A stretch of 64,000 bases of DNA from CAYRNR01 sp964425605 (GCA_964425605.1 CAYRNR010000002.1:1-64000); one strand, 5' to 3'. Numbered from the stretch's first letter, positions 50,141 to 59,454 are shown. Translations and numbers: made by a program. Notes: a model not told the origin generated them from the letters alone.

Positions 50141-51466
50141 TCAATCATCCCCCGCGCGTGCGGGCCGCCCGGCGTCCGGGTGGGGGCTCACCGAGGTGTC
50201 CTTGCCCAGCTCGCGCAGGATGCGGTCGTCGCGCCGGTCGCGGTAGAAGTCCCGCCACAGGTCGTGGAAGAGGCCCTCCAGCCGTTCGGGGCTCATCTGC
50301 GCGGGCCGCGACACCACGTTGGCGCCGTTGTAGCGCTGCCAATCCCGGTGCAGCAGCCGCCCCTGGGAGGCCATGCGATCGAACTCCGGCGACCCGGGGA
50401 ACGGCGTGAAGACGAAGAACTCGGCGGTGTGGATGCCCGCGCGGCGGGACAGCTCCAGCACGCGGTCGCCGATGCTCTCGTCGTCCCAGTCCCGACCCAC
50501 CGCGAACGATGCGTAGAAGTGCATGCCCAGCTCCTCGACGCGCTGGACGAGATCGGCGACCCGGGCCACGGCACGGTCGTCGTCGCCGCGCAGCGCCCGC
50601 AGGGACACGGGGTCCACGTTGAGGGTGCAGTAGAAGGTGGTCCCGCCGGCCCGAGCCAGCAGCTCGAGGAAGCCGGGATCACAGTTCAGCGCCGGCGTGC
50701 TGGCCACGAACAGGCGGCGCTTCAGCGGGATCAGGGCCTCGAGCAGCTCGCGCGCCCACGCCGACACACGACGGTTCTCCAGAAAGAGCGTGTCGTCGGC
50801 CAGGTAGATCTGGTCGTAGGGCAGCTGCTCGATCTCCTCCACTATGTGTTGGGGCGAGCGCAGCCGCTCGCGGTAGCCGAAGTGGCTGGGGATGGTGCAC
50901 ATGGAGCAGCTGAAGCCGCAGCCGCGGGCGATCTGAACCAGCGCGGCGTGCCAGTCGTACCCCTCCTTGCCGTGCAGGGCGTCGCGCCGGGGTATCGGGA
51001 GCTCGTCCAGATCCAGCTTGGCGCCGCCCCGGTAGACCCGCTGCAGCTGACCGGCCTCGGCGTCGGCGAGGATACGCGGCCAGGTGCGCTCCCCCTCCCC
51101 CACGTTGACCGCGTCGGCGTGCTCGAGGCACTCGCGGTGCATGGCCGTGGGGAAGATGCCGCCCATGACCACGGTGTGGCCCGCGGCCCGGTAACCGTCG
51201 GCCAGGGCCAGGGCCCGGGTGGCCTGGGGCGTGAAGCAGTTGATGGCGATCAGATCGGCCTCGATGCCGAAGTCCACGGGATCGCCGCGGTTGTCGTCCA
51301 CCACCTCGATGTCGTGGCCGGCGGGGGTCAGCGCCGAGAGGATGGGGATGCCCAGCGACGGCGGCGTGGTGAACTCGCCGATGATCGGCTGGGCCACGTC
51401 GTGCAGCTCCTCGGGCACGTCGTCGAGGTACTTGTTGAACCTCGGATAGACGAACACGATCCTCAA
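50141..51466 (-). CDS. B12-binding-domain radical SAM enzyme
   Basis: A 441-residue class B-type radical SAM protein. Residues about 1-140 form a cobalamin-binding-like Rossmann domain without the DxHxxG motif, which many of these enzymes lack. The radical SAM barrel has the Cys-x3-Cys-x2-Cys cluster site at Cys183, Cys187 and Cys190, then a Tyr-Leu-Ala-Asp-Asp strand. Such enzymes methylate or cyclise unactivated carbons, for example in HpnJ-like and BchE-like enzymes. TTG 51466 overlaps the ketosynthase stop (TTGA); GTG 51457 is an alternative. Radical SAM enzymes are not part of ordinary APE loci, so it may tailor the polyene or lipid. Confidence 0.88.
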   Translation of the reverse strand: MRIVFVYPRFNKYLDDVPEELHDVAQPIIGEFTTPPSLGIPILSALTPAGHDIEVVDDNRGDPVDFGIEADLIAINCFTPQATRALALADGYRAAGHTVVMGGIFPTAMHRECLEHADAVNVGEGERTWPRILADAEAGQLQRVYRGGAKLDLDELPIPRRDALHGKEGYDWHAALVQIARGCGFSCSMCTIPSHFGYRERLRSPQHIVEEIEQLPYDQIYLADDTLFLENRRVSAWARELLEALIPLKRRLFVASTPALNCDPGFLELLARAGGTTFYCTLNVDPVSLRALRGDDDRAVARVADLVQRVEELGMHFYASFAVGRDWDDESIGDRVLELSRRAGIHTAEFFVFTPFPGSPEFDRMASQGRLLHRDWQRYNGANVVSRPAQMSPERLEGLFHDLWRDFYRDRRDDRILRELGKDTSVSPHPDAGRPARAGDD

Positions 51467-53274
51467 GGCGTCACCTGTCGTCCTTCCACTCGTCGAAACC
51501 GCAATTGAACCACGTTGCCGCCGCAGGCGCAGGTCAGCGCGAACCGTTCGGGCCGCTGGACCACCGCGAGATCGTACAACTGCTCCCCGGAGGATGGCTC
51601 GGCCGGGGACCTCCCGGGGGCCAGGATCAGCTCGTAGCCGGGCCCCGCCGGCGGGGAGGACGACAGCAGGGCCAGGCGGACCCATGGCCGCTGACCCTGG
51701 ACCACCTCGAAGCCGCCGGTCACCACCGCGCGTGAGCCCCCGAACTGGATCTCCTGGGCGGCAGCCACCAGGGCCGCCCCCTCGGCGTCGCGCGCCTGGC
51801 CGACCGTGAAGATCGGGCCACACAGGCCGCGCCGCATGGCCACCTCGGCCGCCGGGACCGACGGCAGGACCCGGGCGAACAGGCGGCCAGCGGGGCGCCC
51901 GGCCAGGGAGGCGACGAACCGCCGATCCGCGTCCAGGCTGCCCGTGCAGGAGCCGAGGATCACCCCGGTGCGCTCCCGCCAGGAGTCCTCCACCTCGGGT
52001 AGCAGGGAGGACGCGGCGAGCACGAAGCGGCTGGCCAGGTCCAGGCGCCCGAGGCTGAGCAGATCGTCGAAGAACGCCCGGGCAGGCGGGTGGGGAGGAT
52101 CGTCGGGACCGCGCCACCGGCGCACGCCCTCGAGGTCGCCGCGGCGCTCGCCGTCGAGGAAGGCCGCCGCGTGGAGGTAGACCCTGGGGCTCGGCCGACG
52201 TGCGCGCGGGCCGTGGCCCGAGCTCCTGCGCAGGTGGACCGCGGCGTTGATGCCGCCGAAGCCAGCGCTGACCGCGACCAGGGAGTCCAGGGCGGCGGGC
52301 GCGGTGTCGGCGTTGACCCGGATGGGCCCTCCCGGGGCGCCGTGTCCCGGGGTGCCGGGGAGGAAGCCCTGGTCCAGGGCCACCGCACACGCGGCCACGT
52401 CCACCAGCGCAGCGCAGCCCAGGGTGTGGCCCACCGCGCCCTTGGTGCCGAACACGGGCGGCAGCGCGTCCCCCAGCGCGGCGCGCAGGCCCGCGGCCTC
52501 GGCGGCGTCGGCCGCCGGGATGGCCACCCCATGGCCTGCCACCGCGTCCACGTCCGACGCCCCGGACCGGCGCAGCGCCCTGGCCAGCCCTCGCCCGTCC
52601 GCAGGGGGCCGCAGCAACGTGTGGGCGTCGCAAGACACGCCACACCCCGCGACCTCGATCCCGGCGCCGCCGTCCGCGACGAGCACCGCCGCCACCGCGG
52701 CCTCCCCCAGGGACATGCCGTCGGCGTCCGCCGCGTAGGGCGTACACGGCCGCGGACTCGCCGCGCCCAGGGCGCCGAACCCCTGCACCAGCACGTCGTG
52801 GAGCACGTCGATGCCCAGCACCACGGCGTGATCACCCCACCGGGCCTCCAGCAGCTGCGCGGCGCGCCCGATCCCGACCCCACCGGAGGCGCACGCCGCG
52901 GACACCAGCTCGGCGTGGCCGCCGTGGCCGATGGCGTCGCGCACGCGGGCCAGGAACGGCCCCAGGGCCACGCCGCCGTCCCCGCCCTCGAGGCCGCGGA
53001 TGTCGCCCTTGGTGCTGCACACGACCAGGATGGTGCGGGGGTCCGCGAGGGTGCCGGCGGGCAGCCCCGCGTCCGCCACGGCGTCACGGACCACGGCGCA
53101 GGCCAGCGCCACCGGATCCGCCGCGAGGTCCTCGGGCAGCCGCGCCACGGGCCAGTCCCGCCACCGGGCTCCGAGGGCCACCCGTCCCGCACGCAGCCCC
53201 TCGGTGAAGTCCTCGAGCGCAGGACCCCACGCGCTGGCCACGGCGATGCCGGCTATCCGGGGCGGGGTCACCAC
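51463..53274 (-). CDS. ketosynthase plus degenerate second ketosynthase-like domain
   Basis: 603 residues. The first domain (about 1-352) is a FabF/FabB-like ketosynthase with Cys128 (Ala-Cys-Ala-Ser-Gly), His248 in Gly-His-Gly-Val (instead of His-Gly-Thr) and His283 in Lys-Gly-Ala-Val-Gly-His. The second part (about 400-530) looks like an N-terminal ketosynthase half (Gly-Val-Ile-Leu-Gly-Ser-Cys-Thr-Gly, later Gly-Gly-Phe-Glu-Val) but lacks the active Cys. It resembles the chain-length-factor-like partner seen as separate genes in APE loci. GTG 53274 has AGGAGG 9 bases upstream. It is divergent from another ketosynthase gene. Confidence 0.8.
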   Translation of the reverse strand: MVTPPRIAGIAVASAWGPALEDFTEGLRAGRVALGARWRDWPVARLPEDLAADPVALACAVVRDAVADAGLPAGTLADPRTILVVCSTKGDIRGLEGGDGGVALGPFLARVRDAIGHGGHAELVSAACASGGVGIGRAAQLLEARWGDHAVVLGIDVLHDVLVQGFGALGAASPRPCTPYAADADGMSLGEAAVAAVLVADGGAGIEVAGCGVSCDAHTLLRPPADGRGLARALRRSGASDVDAVAGHGVAIPAADAAEAAGLRAALGDALPPVFGTKGAVGHTLGCAALVDVAACAVALDQGFLPGTPGHGAPGGPIRVNADTAPAALDSLVAVSAGFGGINAAVHLRRSSGHGPRARRPSPRVYLHAAAFLDGERRGDLEGVRRWRGPDDPPHPPARAFFDDLLSLGRLDLASRFVLAASSLLPEVEDSWRERTGVILGSCTGSLDADRRFVASLAGRPAGRLFARVLPSVPAAEVAMRRGLCGPIFTVGQARDAEGAALVAAAQEIQFGGSRAVVTGGFEVVQGQRPWVRLALLSSSPPAGPGYELILAPGRSPAEPSSGEQLYDLAVVQRPERFALTCACGGNVVQLRFRRVEGRQVTP

Positions 53275-53359
53275 CTGGGCGTTCCTCCTGTCCGGCGACG
53301 GGCCGGAGCGCAACAGTTCTGAACCAACGCTCGCCCCTCGTCCAGTCCTGTCCCCGACC

Positions 53360-53388
53360 TTGACACCCGAATCGACCTGCGCAACTGT
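53360..53388 (+). promoter_or_regulatory. weak promoter candidate for the ketosynthase gene set
   Basis: TTGACA (53360-53365) is followed after 17 bases by AACTGT. Transcription would then start almost at ATG 53395, giving a leaderless message, consistent with the lack of a ribosome site there. The -10 match is poor. Confidence 0.28.
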
Positions 53389-53394
53389 GCCCCC

Positions 53395-54564
53395 ATGGAG
53401 CCGCTGCCCATCGTCGCCGTCGCCAGCGTGTCCGCCGTGGGCGACGGCGAGCTGGCCCTCGACGAGGCCCTCGACGCGGGTCGATCCGGGCTCTCGTACG
53501 GCTCACCCACCCTGGGAGAACTCGAGCACCCGACCGGGGACGTGGAGGGCGAGCTGGCCCAGCTCCCCGCCGACGTGGCCGTCCACCAGTCGCGATGCCA
53601 GCAGCTCAGCGCCCGCTGCCTGACGCAGATCGAGGCCCCGCTGGAGATCCTGCGGGACCGTGTCGGCGCGGATCGGCTGGGGGTGGTGACGGGCACGAGC
53701 GCCGCGTCGAGCAGCGACATGGAGCGGGTCCACGTCCCCAGCGGCGACTTCGACTTCGACTTCCACAACTACCAGAGCTTCGCCGTCACCGCGGTGGTGG
53801 CCCGCAAGCTGATCGGCGCCCGCGGGCCGTCGTACACCACCCCCACGGCCTGCGCCTCGGGTGCCAGCGCGCTGGCGTCCGCCGCCCGGCTGATCGGCGC
53901 AGACCTGTGCGACGCGGTGGCCGTGGTGTGCTCCGACGCCATGTGCCTGACCACGTACCACGGCTTCAGGTCGCTGGGGGTCATGGACCGCGAGGTGTGC
54001 CGCCCCTTCGATCAGCGCCGCGCGGGCATGAACCTGGGCGAGGGCGCGGCCGCGGTGGTGATCGTCCGGCCCGAGCTGGCCGATCTGGGCTCAGGGCTGT
54101 ACCTGGCGGGGTTCGGCGCCAGCGCCGACGCGTACCACATGACCACGCCGGATCCAGAGGGTCGCGGCGCGCAGCTGGCCATGCGCGGCGCCCTGGAGCG
54201 CGCCCGCATCGCGCCGTCGGACGTGGGGTACGTCAACCTCCACGGCACCGGCACCCCCCACAACGATCTTTCCGAGTCGCGGGCGGTCTCGCAGCTGTTC
54301 GGCGAGGACACCCCGTGCAGCTCCACCAAGGCCTACACCGGGCACCTGCTCGGCGCTGCAGCGGGCGTGGAGGCCGCGATCACCCTGTCGGCCCTGCGGC
54401 GCGGACGGCTGCCGCGCAACCTGAACTTCGGGCAGCCCGATCCGGACATCCCGCTGAACATCCTGAGGGAGGATCGGCCCGCCCCGGGCATCCGCTACGC
54501 CCTGTCCAACTCGTTCGCCTTCGGCGGCGTCAACGTGTCGCTGCTGTTCGAGGCGCGCCCATGA
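53395..54564 (+). CDS. beta-ketoacyl-ACP synthase, APE-type
   Basis: A 389-residue FabB/FabF-type condensing enzyme with a full catalytic triad: Cys153 (Ala-Cys-Ala-Ser-Gly-Ala), His283 (His-Gly-Thr-Gly-Thr) and His317 (Thr-Gly-His-Leu-Leu-Gly). Its Thr-Lys-Ala-Tyr-Thr-Gly-His wording and Gly-Gly-Val-Asn end match ketosynthases of aryl-polyene clusters. It should elongate or start the chain on the ACP. Its stop overlaps the next gene (ATGA). The three genes 53395-55858 form a plus-strand unit inside an otherwise minus-strand locus. Confidence 0.92.
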   Translation: MEPLPIVAVASVSAVGDGELALDEALDAGRSGLSYGSPTLGELEHPTGDVEGELAQLPADVAVHQSRCQQLSARCLTQIEAPLEILRDRVGADRLGVVTGTSAASSSDMERVHVPSGDFDFDFHNYQSFAVTAVVARKLIGARGPSYTTPTACASGASALASAARLIGADLCDAVAVVCSDAMCLTTYHGFRSLGVMDREVCRPFDQRRAGMNLGEGAAAVVIVRPELADLGSGLYLAGFGASADAYHMTTPDPEGRGAQLAMRGALERARIAPSDVGYVNLHGTGTPHNDLSESRAVSQLFGEDTPCSSTKAYTGHLLGAAAGVEAAITLSALRRGRLPRNLNFGQPDPDIPLNILREDRPAPGIRYALSNSFAFGGVNVSLLFEARP

Positions 54565-55439
54565 CCCGCATCGCCATCGACGGCGCGGGCATCGCCTCGG
54601 GGGGGGTGACGAGCCTGGCCGAGCTGGCGGGCGAGATCCCGCCCCTGGAGCACAGCTACGATCCGTTCACCGACGACCAGTTGGCTCGGCGGGCCCGCCG
54701 CCGCATGAGCCCCCTGGCGTGCATGGTCGTCCGGGCCACCCGCGAGGCGGCCGGCGAGGCGACCCACGGCGACGCACCCCTGGTCTACGCCACGGCCAAC
54801 GGCGAGGTGGGGATCATCAGCACCATCCTCGACGCGCTGCACGAGCCGGGCCGGGCCATCTCGGCGTCGCGGTTCCACAACTCGGTCCACAACGGCCCCG
54901 CCGGTTACTGGGCCATCCACACCAAGCGCCGCGCCAGCATCACCACCCTGACGCGGGCCGAGCTGTCCTTCGAGTTCGCCCTGGTGGAGGCGTGGTGCCG
55001 CTTCGCCTGCGGCGAGCAGCGTCTGCTGGTGACCGCGGGGGACACGGCCATCGACCACATCCCGTGGGCCGATCCGGAGCACTGCGCGGTGGACCTGTGC
55101 TGCTCGCTGCGCCTCGCCGCCGCACCGGAGCCGGGACACCCCACGCTCGGCTGGATCGACGCGGTCCGGACCGCCGTGGTCGATGATCTCGACGGCGCCG
55201 CCGCGATGGTCGAGACCCTGCGCGAGGCGTTCGAGGTGGACGACGTGGTGGCCGATCTGTCCTGCCTCGGCGGCGATCCCGGGCCCACCCTCCCGGGCGG
55301 CGCCCGCAACCCGAGCGCGGGCGCCTTCCACCTGCTGCGTGCCCTGGCGCGACCGGGCGTCACCGAGCCACTCATGCTGTTCAAGGCCGGCCGCGACGGC
55401 TCGGTGGTGGCGGTCCGGGTGACCCCGTGTGGTCCCTGA
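54561..55439 (+). CDS. ketosynthase N-terminal-like (Ketoacyl-synt_2) protein, APE locus
   Basis: A 292-residue protein resembling the Ketoacyl-synt_2 family found beside ketosynthases in APE loci. It has a Leu-Ala-Cys-Met-Val-Val helix, a Thr-Ala-Asn-Gly-Glu-Val-Gly strand and the family's Phe-His-Asn-Ser-Val-His-Asn-Gly-Pro-Ala-Gly-Tyr-Trp motif. It lacks the Cys-His-His triad, so it is unlikely to condense by itself. It may act as a chain-length or scaffold partner. ATG 54561 overlaps the upstream stop; its end overlaps the dehydratase start by 13 bases. Confidence 0.83.
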   Translation: MTRIAIDGAGIASGGVTSLAELAGEIPPLEHSYDPFTDDQLARRARRRMSPLACMVVRATREAAGEATHGDAPLVYATANGEVGIISTILDALHEPGRAISASRFHNSVHNGPAGYWAIHTKRRASITTLTRAELSFEFALVEAWCRFACGEQRLLVTAGDTAIDHIPWADPEHCAVDLCCSLRLAAAPEPGHPTLGWIDAVRTAVVDDLDGAAAMVETLREAFEVDDVVADLSCLGGDPGPTLPGGARNPSAGAFHLLRALARPGVTEPLMLFKAGRDGSVVAVRVTPCGP

Positions 55440-55858
55440 ACGAGCTGCTCCCCCACCGCGCGCCGATGCTCCTGCTCGACGAGATCCGCGAGGTGGGCGA
55501 GGAGCACATCGTGTGCACCTACACCGTGTCCGACGACTCCCCGTTCGTGGTCCAGGGCCGGCTCGAGCCCATCGGACTGCTGGAGACCCTGGCCCAGGCC
55601 ATGGCCGCGTTCGTCGGGCACCGGGGGAGGCTGGCCGGCGGAGACACCATCCCCATGGGCTTCGTGGTGGGGGCCAGCGACGTGAGCTTCGCCGACGCGG
55701 AGGTCCGCACAGGTGATCCTCTCCTCGTGGAGGCCTGGCAGCGAGAGACGGTGGGGGGCTATGGGAGCTTCGAGGGGCAGGTCCGGCGCGGAGACGACGT
55801 GCTGTGCGAGGGCACGCTCAAGGTCTACCGCGAGGGCGGCGCGCCCAGCTCCTCGTAG
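55427..55858 (+). CDS. ApeP-like hotdog 3-hydroxyacyl-ACP dehydratase
   Basis: A 143-residue single hotdog dehydratase of the FabZ/ApeP type. His10 lies in Leu-Pro-His-Arg-Ala-Pro-Met-Leu-Leu, and the helix carries Glu53 (Gly-Leu-Leu-Glu-Thr-Leu-Ala-Gln). It removes water from a 3-hydroxyacyl chain during polyene growth. GTG 55427 is the only plausible start. The 3' end overlaps the convergent DUF3261 gene by 34 bases. Gene order (ketosynthase-like, ApeP, then MMPL and DUF3261 opposite) mirrors known APE clusters with one strand flipped. Confidence 0.85.
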   Translation: MWSLNELLPHRAPMLLLDEIREVGEEHIVCTYTVSDDSPFVVQGRLEPIGLLETLAQAMAAFVGHRGRLAGGDTIPMGFVVGASDVSFADAEVRTGDPLLVEAWQRETVGGYGSFEGQVRRGDDVLCEGTLKVYREGGAPSSS

Positions 55859-56439
55859 GTCTCGACCAGGATGGTGATCGAGTAGCCGTAGGTGCGGTTG
55901 TCGATCCGGGCGCGGCGCGGATGCCGGCCGCCCTCGCCGTCGAGGTACTCCTCGAAGGTGATCACCGCCTGCACGCCTTGCCAGTCCACGGCCCGCTCCA
56001 CCACGTCGCCGCCGTCCACGCGCTCGGTGAAGGTCGCGTCCCCGACCTGGCACGGCGAGGCGTCCACGCACCCCTGGAAGTACGACCACCGCAGATCCTG
56101 CAGCACGTAGCGCGGGTCGAGCAGCTCGCAGGCCTCGGTCCGATCGTCCCGGGTGAGTTCGTCGCCGTCCTGGTGGAAGTGGCACAGGCGCACGCCGTTG
56201 GGGGTCAGCAGCCACAGGTCCAGCTGATCGCCGGCCTTCTCCACCACGGCCCGCGCGAGCAGTTCGCGGGCGCCGAACTCGAACAACAGGCTGGTGACCA
56301 TGCGGACGTCCTGGCCGAACAGGGACGGCGCGACGACCACGGGGGCGGCCGGCTCGGTGCGCTTCGGCGCGCAGGCCCCCACCAGCAGCGCGCAGCACAC
56401 CGCGAGGACGGAGGCGCCGTGGCGCACGAACTCACCCAC
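55825..56439 (-). CDS. DUF3261 lipoprotein, APE locus
   Basis: A lipoprotein of about 204 residues with a hydrophobic signal and a Val-Gly-Ala-Cys lipobox. A mainly beta domain follows, with a Cys-His-Phe-His-Gln strand, Leu-Leu-Asp-Pro-Arg-Tyr-Val-Leu and a C-terminal Thr-Tyr-Gly-Tyr-Ser-Ile-Thr-Ile. This fits DUF3261, a family almost always next to the MMPL exporter in APE clusters and probably part of outer-membrane transfer. GTG 56439 overlaps the MMPL stop by eight bases; GTGs at 56454 and 56427 are alternatives. Confidence 0.82.
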   Translation of the reverse strand: MGEFVRHGASVLAVCCALLVGACAPKRTEPAAPVVVAPSLFGQDVRMVTSLLFEFGARELLARAVVEKAGDQLDLWLLTPNGVRLCHFHQDGDELTRDDRTEACELLDPRYVLQDLRWSYFQGCVDASPCQVGDATFTERVDGGDVVERAVDWQGVQAVITFEEYLDGEGGRHPRRARIDNRTYGYSITILVETYEELGAPPSR

Positions 56440-58831
56440 GGTCCCGCTCCACACCGGCCATCACGAAGGCGAGGGCGCACGCCAGCAGGATCCCCCCGGC
56501 CACCGTGCCGCCGATGGCGCGCAGCGCAGGGGTCTGGCACGCGGCCAGGGCGCCGAACACCAGCGCCGTGGTCAGGGCGGAGAACAGCACCGACACCGAC
56601 GCGATGGCCGCGTCGTCGCCCTCGCCCGAGCGGCGGCTGTCCGAGAGGAACACCGCGTAGTCCACCCCCGAGGACAGCACCAGCAGCAGCGACATCACGT
56701 GGAAGAAGCTCATCTTGGTACCGCTGAACCCCAGGATCCCCAGCACGACGACGATGGCGACGGAGGCGGGCGCGAGGGTGGCCGCCAGGCCCGAAGGCCG
56801 GCGGCGGTACAGCACCAGGATGATCCCGTTGAGCACCAGCCCGGCCAGCCCCAGCCAGGCGATCTGGCGCTGGGTGTCCGACATCACCGCGCTGGCCACG
56901 GCCAGGCCGCTGAACCGCACGAGGTGCTCGTCCTCGGGCAACACCGACGACAGATCGTCCCCCTCCACGGCGGGCTGGACCAGGGTCAGCACGTAGGTCC
57001 GGCCGTTGAACTCCAGGACGAAGCCGCGGACGAGATCACCCAGGCTCGACTCCAGCAGCAGCTCCGGGGTCAGCGGCGGCACCTCCCCCGCCCGCGCGGC
57101 GCGGAGATCGTCGAAGAAGGCCGCGAACGCCTCCGGCCGGAAGCCCGCGGCCTCCATCGCGCTGCGCGCGGCCTCCTCGGTGTGCTCCACCGACGCCAGC
57201 GCCTCGAGGTTGCGGCGCTGCATCCGGACCGAGGGCAGCAACCAGCGGATCGAGGCGTGGCGGGTCACGTGCCCCTGCTCGCACAGGATCTCGAGCTGCT
57301 GCGCCAGGGCCTCGTTGTTCTGGAGCGCGGCCTCGGCGTCGGCGCCCGAGGTCAGCAGGTACAGGGGAAACGACGCCGCGGGCATCCGCGAACGGATCGC
57401 CTCGTCCTCGGCCAGGGTCCCGGGATCGGCGATGTCGAAGGCGCGCGCGTCGGTCTGCAGCGAGATCAGCGGGATACCCGCCGCCCCCACCAGGGCCAGC
57501 GCCACCAGCGCAACGGCGATCCCGCGGCGGTAGGGTCCCAGGGCCGTCCAGCCGCTCATCCGGCGCATCCAGCCGCCGAGGACCGGGGCCCGCCCGGCCA
57601 GGGCCCACGAGGACAGCGGCGGCAGGAACGCCAGGGTGAACAGGAACGACGCTGCGATGCCCACCGACGAGAACACCGCGATCTGACGCACGCCCGGGAA
57701 CGACGAGACCCCCACCATGGCGTACCCGGCCAGGGTGGTGAGCATTCCGATGCTCAGGCTGGCGCGGATGCGGCGGCTCGAGCGGCGGCGCTGCTCGTCG
57801 GCGCGGTCGCGGGTGAAGCGCAGGTGGTTGAGCAGGTGGACCGGGTAGTCGATGCACACCCCCAGCAGGGTGCTGCCGAACGCCAGCGTCAGGCCGTGGA
57901 TCGACCCGAAGATCGCCAGGGTGACCCCCAGCGCGACCGCCACCCCGAACAGCAGCGGGCTGCCGCACAGCAGCAGCAAACGCGGGCGCCGGAAGAACAG
58001 CACGAACAGCACCAGCACGCCCAACGTGGCCGACGTGCTCGCCCACTGGACGTCGCGCCGGATGCGCGTCTCGCTCTCCAGGGCGAAGCGGTTGAGGCCG
58101 GTGTAGGTGAGCGTGTGCCCGCCGCCCGCCGCGGCGTCGACCCGCTCGAAGACGGCGTGGACCGTGTCGATGATCCCCTGCTGCGCCTTCGCATCGAACG
58201 CGTCGGCCTCGGTCTCCACCACCAGCAGCACGTGGCGGTGGTCCGGCGAGAAGAACCGGCCGTTGAACAGGTGCGGGGCCATGTGGGCGCGCTGGCCCTC
58301 GAGGCGCTGCAGCAGCGCAGGGAAGGCCAGGGTCGGGTCCTGATCGGCGATGCGCTTGAGGAGCATCCCCGAGGGGAGCGCGAGCTGGGCGTGGAGGGCG
58401 GCGAACGCCTCGGTCAGGCCCGTGTCGCCGAACTGCGCGGGGATCTCGTCCTCGGGGCGATCCGAGAGCAGCGCGTACCGCCGCGGGAAGTAGATGCGGT
58501 GGAACGCCTCGCCCGAGGCCACGTCCACGCCGTTGGTGACCCGGGTGAACGGGCCGGCCTCGCGCAGCTGCCGCGCGAGCTCGTCGGACAGGGCGGCGGC
58601 CGCGTCGGCGTCCACCTCCCCGGCGGGGACCTCGACGTCGAGGATCATGCCGCGGGTGAACGATGTGGCCTTGATCAGGCCGCCCAGGTTGATCTTGTCG
58701 CGGCTCTCCCCCTCGGGGATGAACTGGGCGATGGCGGTCTCGGTGCGGAAGTGGGTCAGCTGCCAGGCGCTGAAGGCCAGCAGGGCCAGCAGCGCGACGC
58801 GGACAGCCAGGAGGGCACGCCCGGAGATCAC
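56432..58831 (-). CDS. MMPL-type exporter, APE locus
   Basis: A 799-residue RND/MMPL transporter. It has one N-terminal helix, a periplasmic loop (about 30-260), six clustered helices, a second periplasmic loop and a final six-helix bundle. Asp-Tyr in Cys-Ile-Asp-Tyr-Pro-Val-His and in Gly-Val-Asp-Tyr-Ala-Val are the conserved proton-relay positions of this family. It should move the finished polyene-lipid from the inner membrane to LolA-like and outer-membrane partners. GTG 58831 overlaps the LolA-like stop (GTGA). Confidence 0.9.
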   Translation of the reverse strand: MISGRALLAVRVALLALLAFSAWQLTHFRTETAIAQFIPEGESRDKINLGGLIKATSFTRGMILDVEVPAGEVDADAAAALSDELARQLREAGPFTRVTNGVDVASGEAFHRIYFPRRYALLSDRPEDEIPAQFGDTGLTEAFAALHAQLALPSGMLLKRIADQDPTLAFPALLQRLEGQRAHMAPHLFNGRFFSPDHRHVLLVVETEADAFDAKAQQGIIDTVHAVFERVDAAAGGGHTLTYTGLNRFALESETRIRRDVQWASTSATLGVLVLFVLFFRRPRLLLLCGSPLLFGVAVALGVTLAIFGSIHGLTLAFGSTLLGVCIDYPVHLLNHLRFTRDRADEQRRRSSRRIRASLSIGMLTTLAGYAMVGVSSFPGVRQIAVFSSVGIAASFLFTLAFLPPLSSWALAGRAPVLGGWMRRMSGWTALGPYRRGIAVALVALALVGAAGIPLISLQTDARAFDIADPGTLAEDEAIRSRMPAASFPLYLLTSGADAEAALQNNEALAQQLEILCEQGHVTRHASIRWLLPSVRMQRRNLEALASVEHTEEAARSAMEAAGFRPEAFAAFFDDLRAARAGEVPPLTPELLLESSLGDLVRGFVLEFNGRTYVLTLVQPAVEGDDLSSVLPEDEHLVRFSGLAVASAVMSDTQRQIAWLGLAGLVLNGIILVLYRRRPSGLAATLAPASVAIVVVLGILGFSGTKMSFFHVMSLLLVLSSGVDYAVFLSDSRRSGEGDDAAIASVSVLFSALTTALVFGALAACQTPALRAIGGTVAGGILLACALAFVMAGVERDRG

Positions 58832-59454
58832 GGGCCGAACAGGTCCTCGACCTGGGCCGGGGTCATGGGCGCGTCGTACACCACGTCGGTGAACACCAGC
58901 ACCGACGTGTCGTCGCCCTCCTCCCGGATGGTCACCTGCCGCAGGGACCGATCCGGCCCGAGCACCACCTGCAGCGAGCGGATCATCGACTTCATCGGCG
59001 ACGTCAGCGGTGTGAGGTCGAGCTGGACCTCCCCGGCGGGGGTCTCGGCCAGCGAACAACCGTACTCGTCGTCGAGCAGGTCCACCTGTCCGCTCATGGC
59101 GAGCAGGATGCTGCGCACGATGGCGCGCGCGTCGGCGTTGGGCCCGAGATCCACGCGCTGGACGGTGTCCAGGTCGTGGTGCATCACGCGGATCTTCGCG
59201 CCGTCCACCACCACCGACTGGCGCACCGGCTCGACCATGTCCATGCGCAGCCGGTCGGGCTTGACCAGCACCACGGTGCCCGAGGACACCAGGGGCTCGG
59301 ACATCAGCTTGATGTGCTTGGTCTCGGTGTACCGGGCCTGGACGGTCTCGACGGCGGCGAAGGCGGCGATGAGATCGGCGCGGTCCTCGCAGGCCTCGCC
59401 GGCGGCGGGATCGCCCACCAGGGCCAGCAGCAGCAGCAACGGCGCCGTGGTCAT
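58828..59454 (-). CDS. LolA-like outer-membrane lipid carrier, APE locus
   Basis: A 208-residue periplasmic protein with a short signal peptide (cleavage near Gly-Asp-Pro-Ala/Ala-Gly-Glu) and a LolA-like half-barrel. It has an early Gln-Ala-Arg-Tyr-Thr-Glu-Thr-Lys strand, a Ser-Ser-Gly-Thr-Val-Val-Leu-Val-Lys-Pro-Asp-Arg-Leu-Arg motif and later hydrophobic strands. In APE clusters this protein is thought to ferry the lipid across the periplasm. ATG 59454 overlaps the upstream acyltransferase stop, and its stop overlaps the MMPL start. Confidence 0.85.
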   Translation of the reverse strand: MTTAPLLLLLALVGDPAAGEACEDRADLIAAFAAVETVQARYTETKHIKLMSEPLVSSGTVVLVKPDRLRMDMVEPVRQSVVVDGAKIRVMHHDLDTVQRVDLGPNADARAIVRSILLAMSGQVDLLDDEYGCSLAETPAGEVQLDLTPLTSPMKSMIRSLQVVLGPDRSLRQVTIREEGDDTSVLVFTDVVYDAPMTPAQVEDLFGP

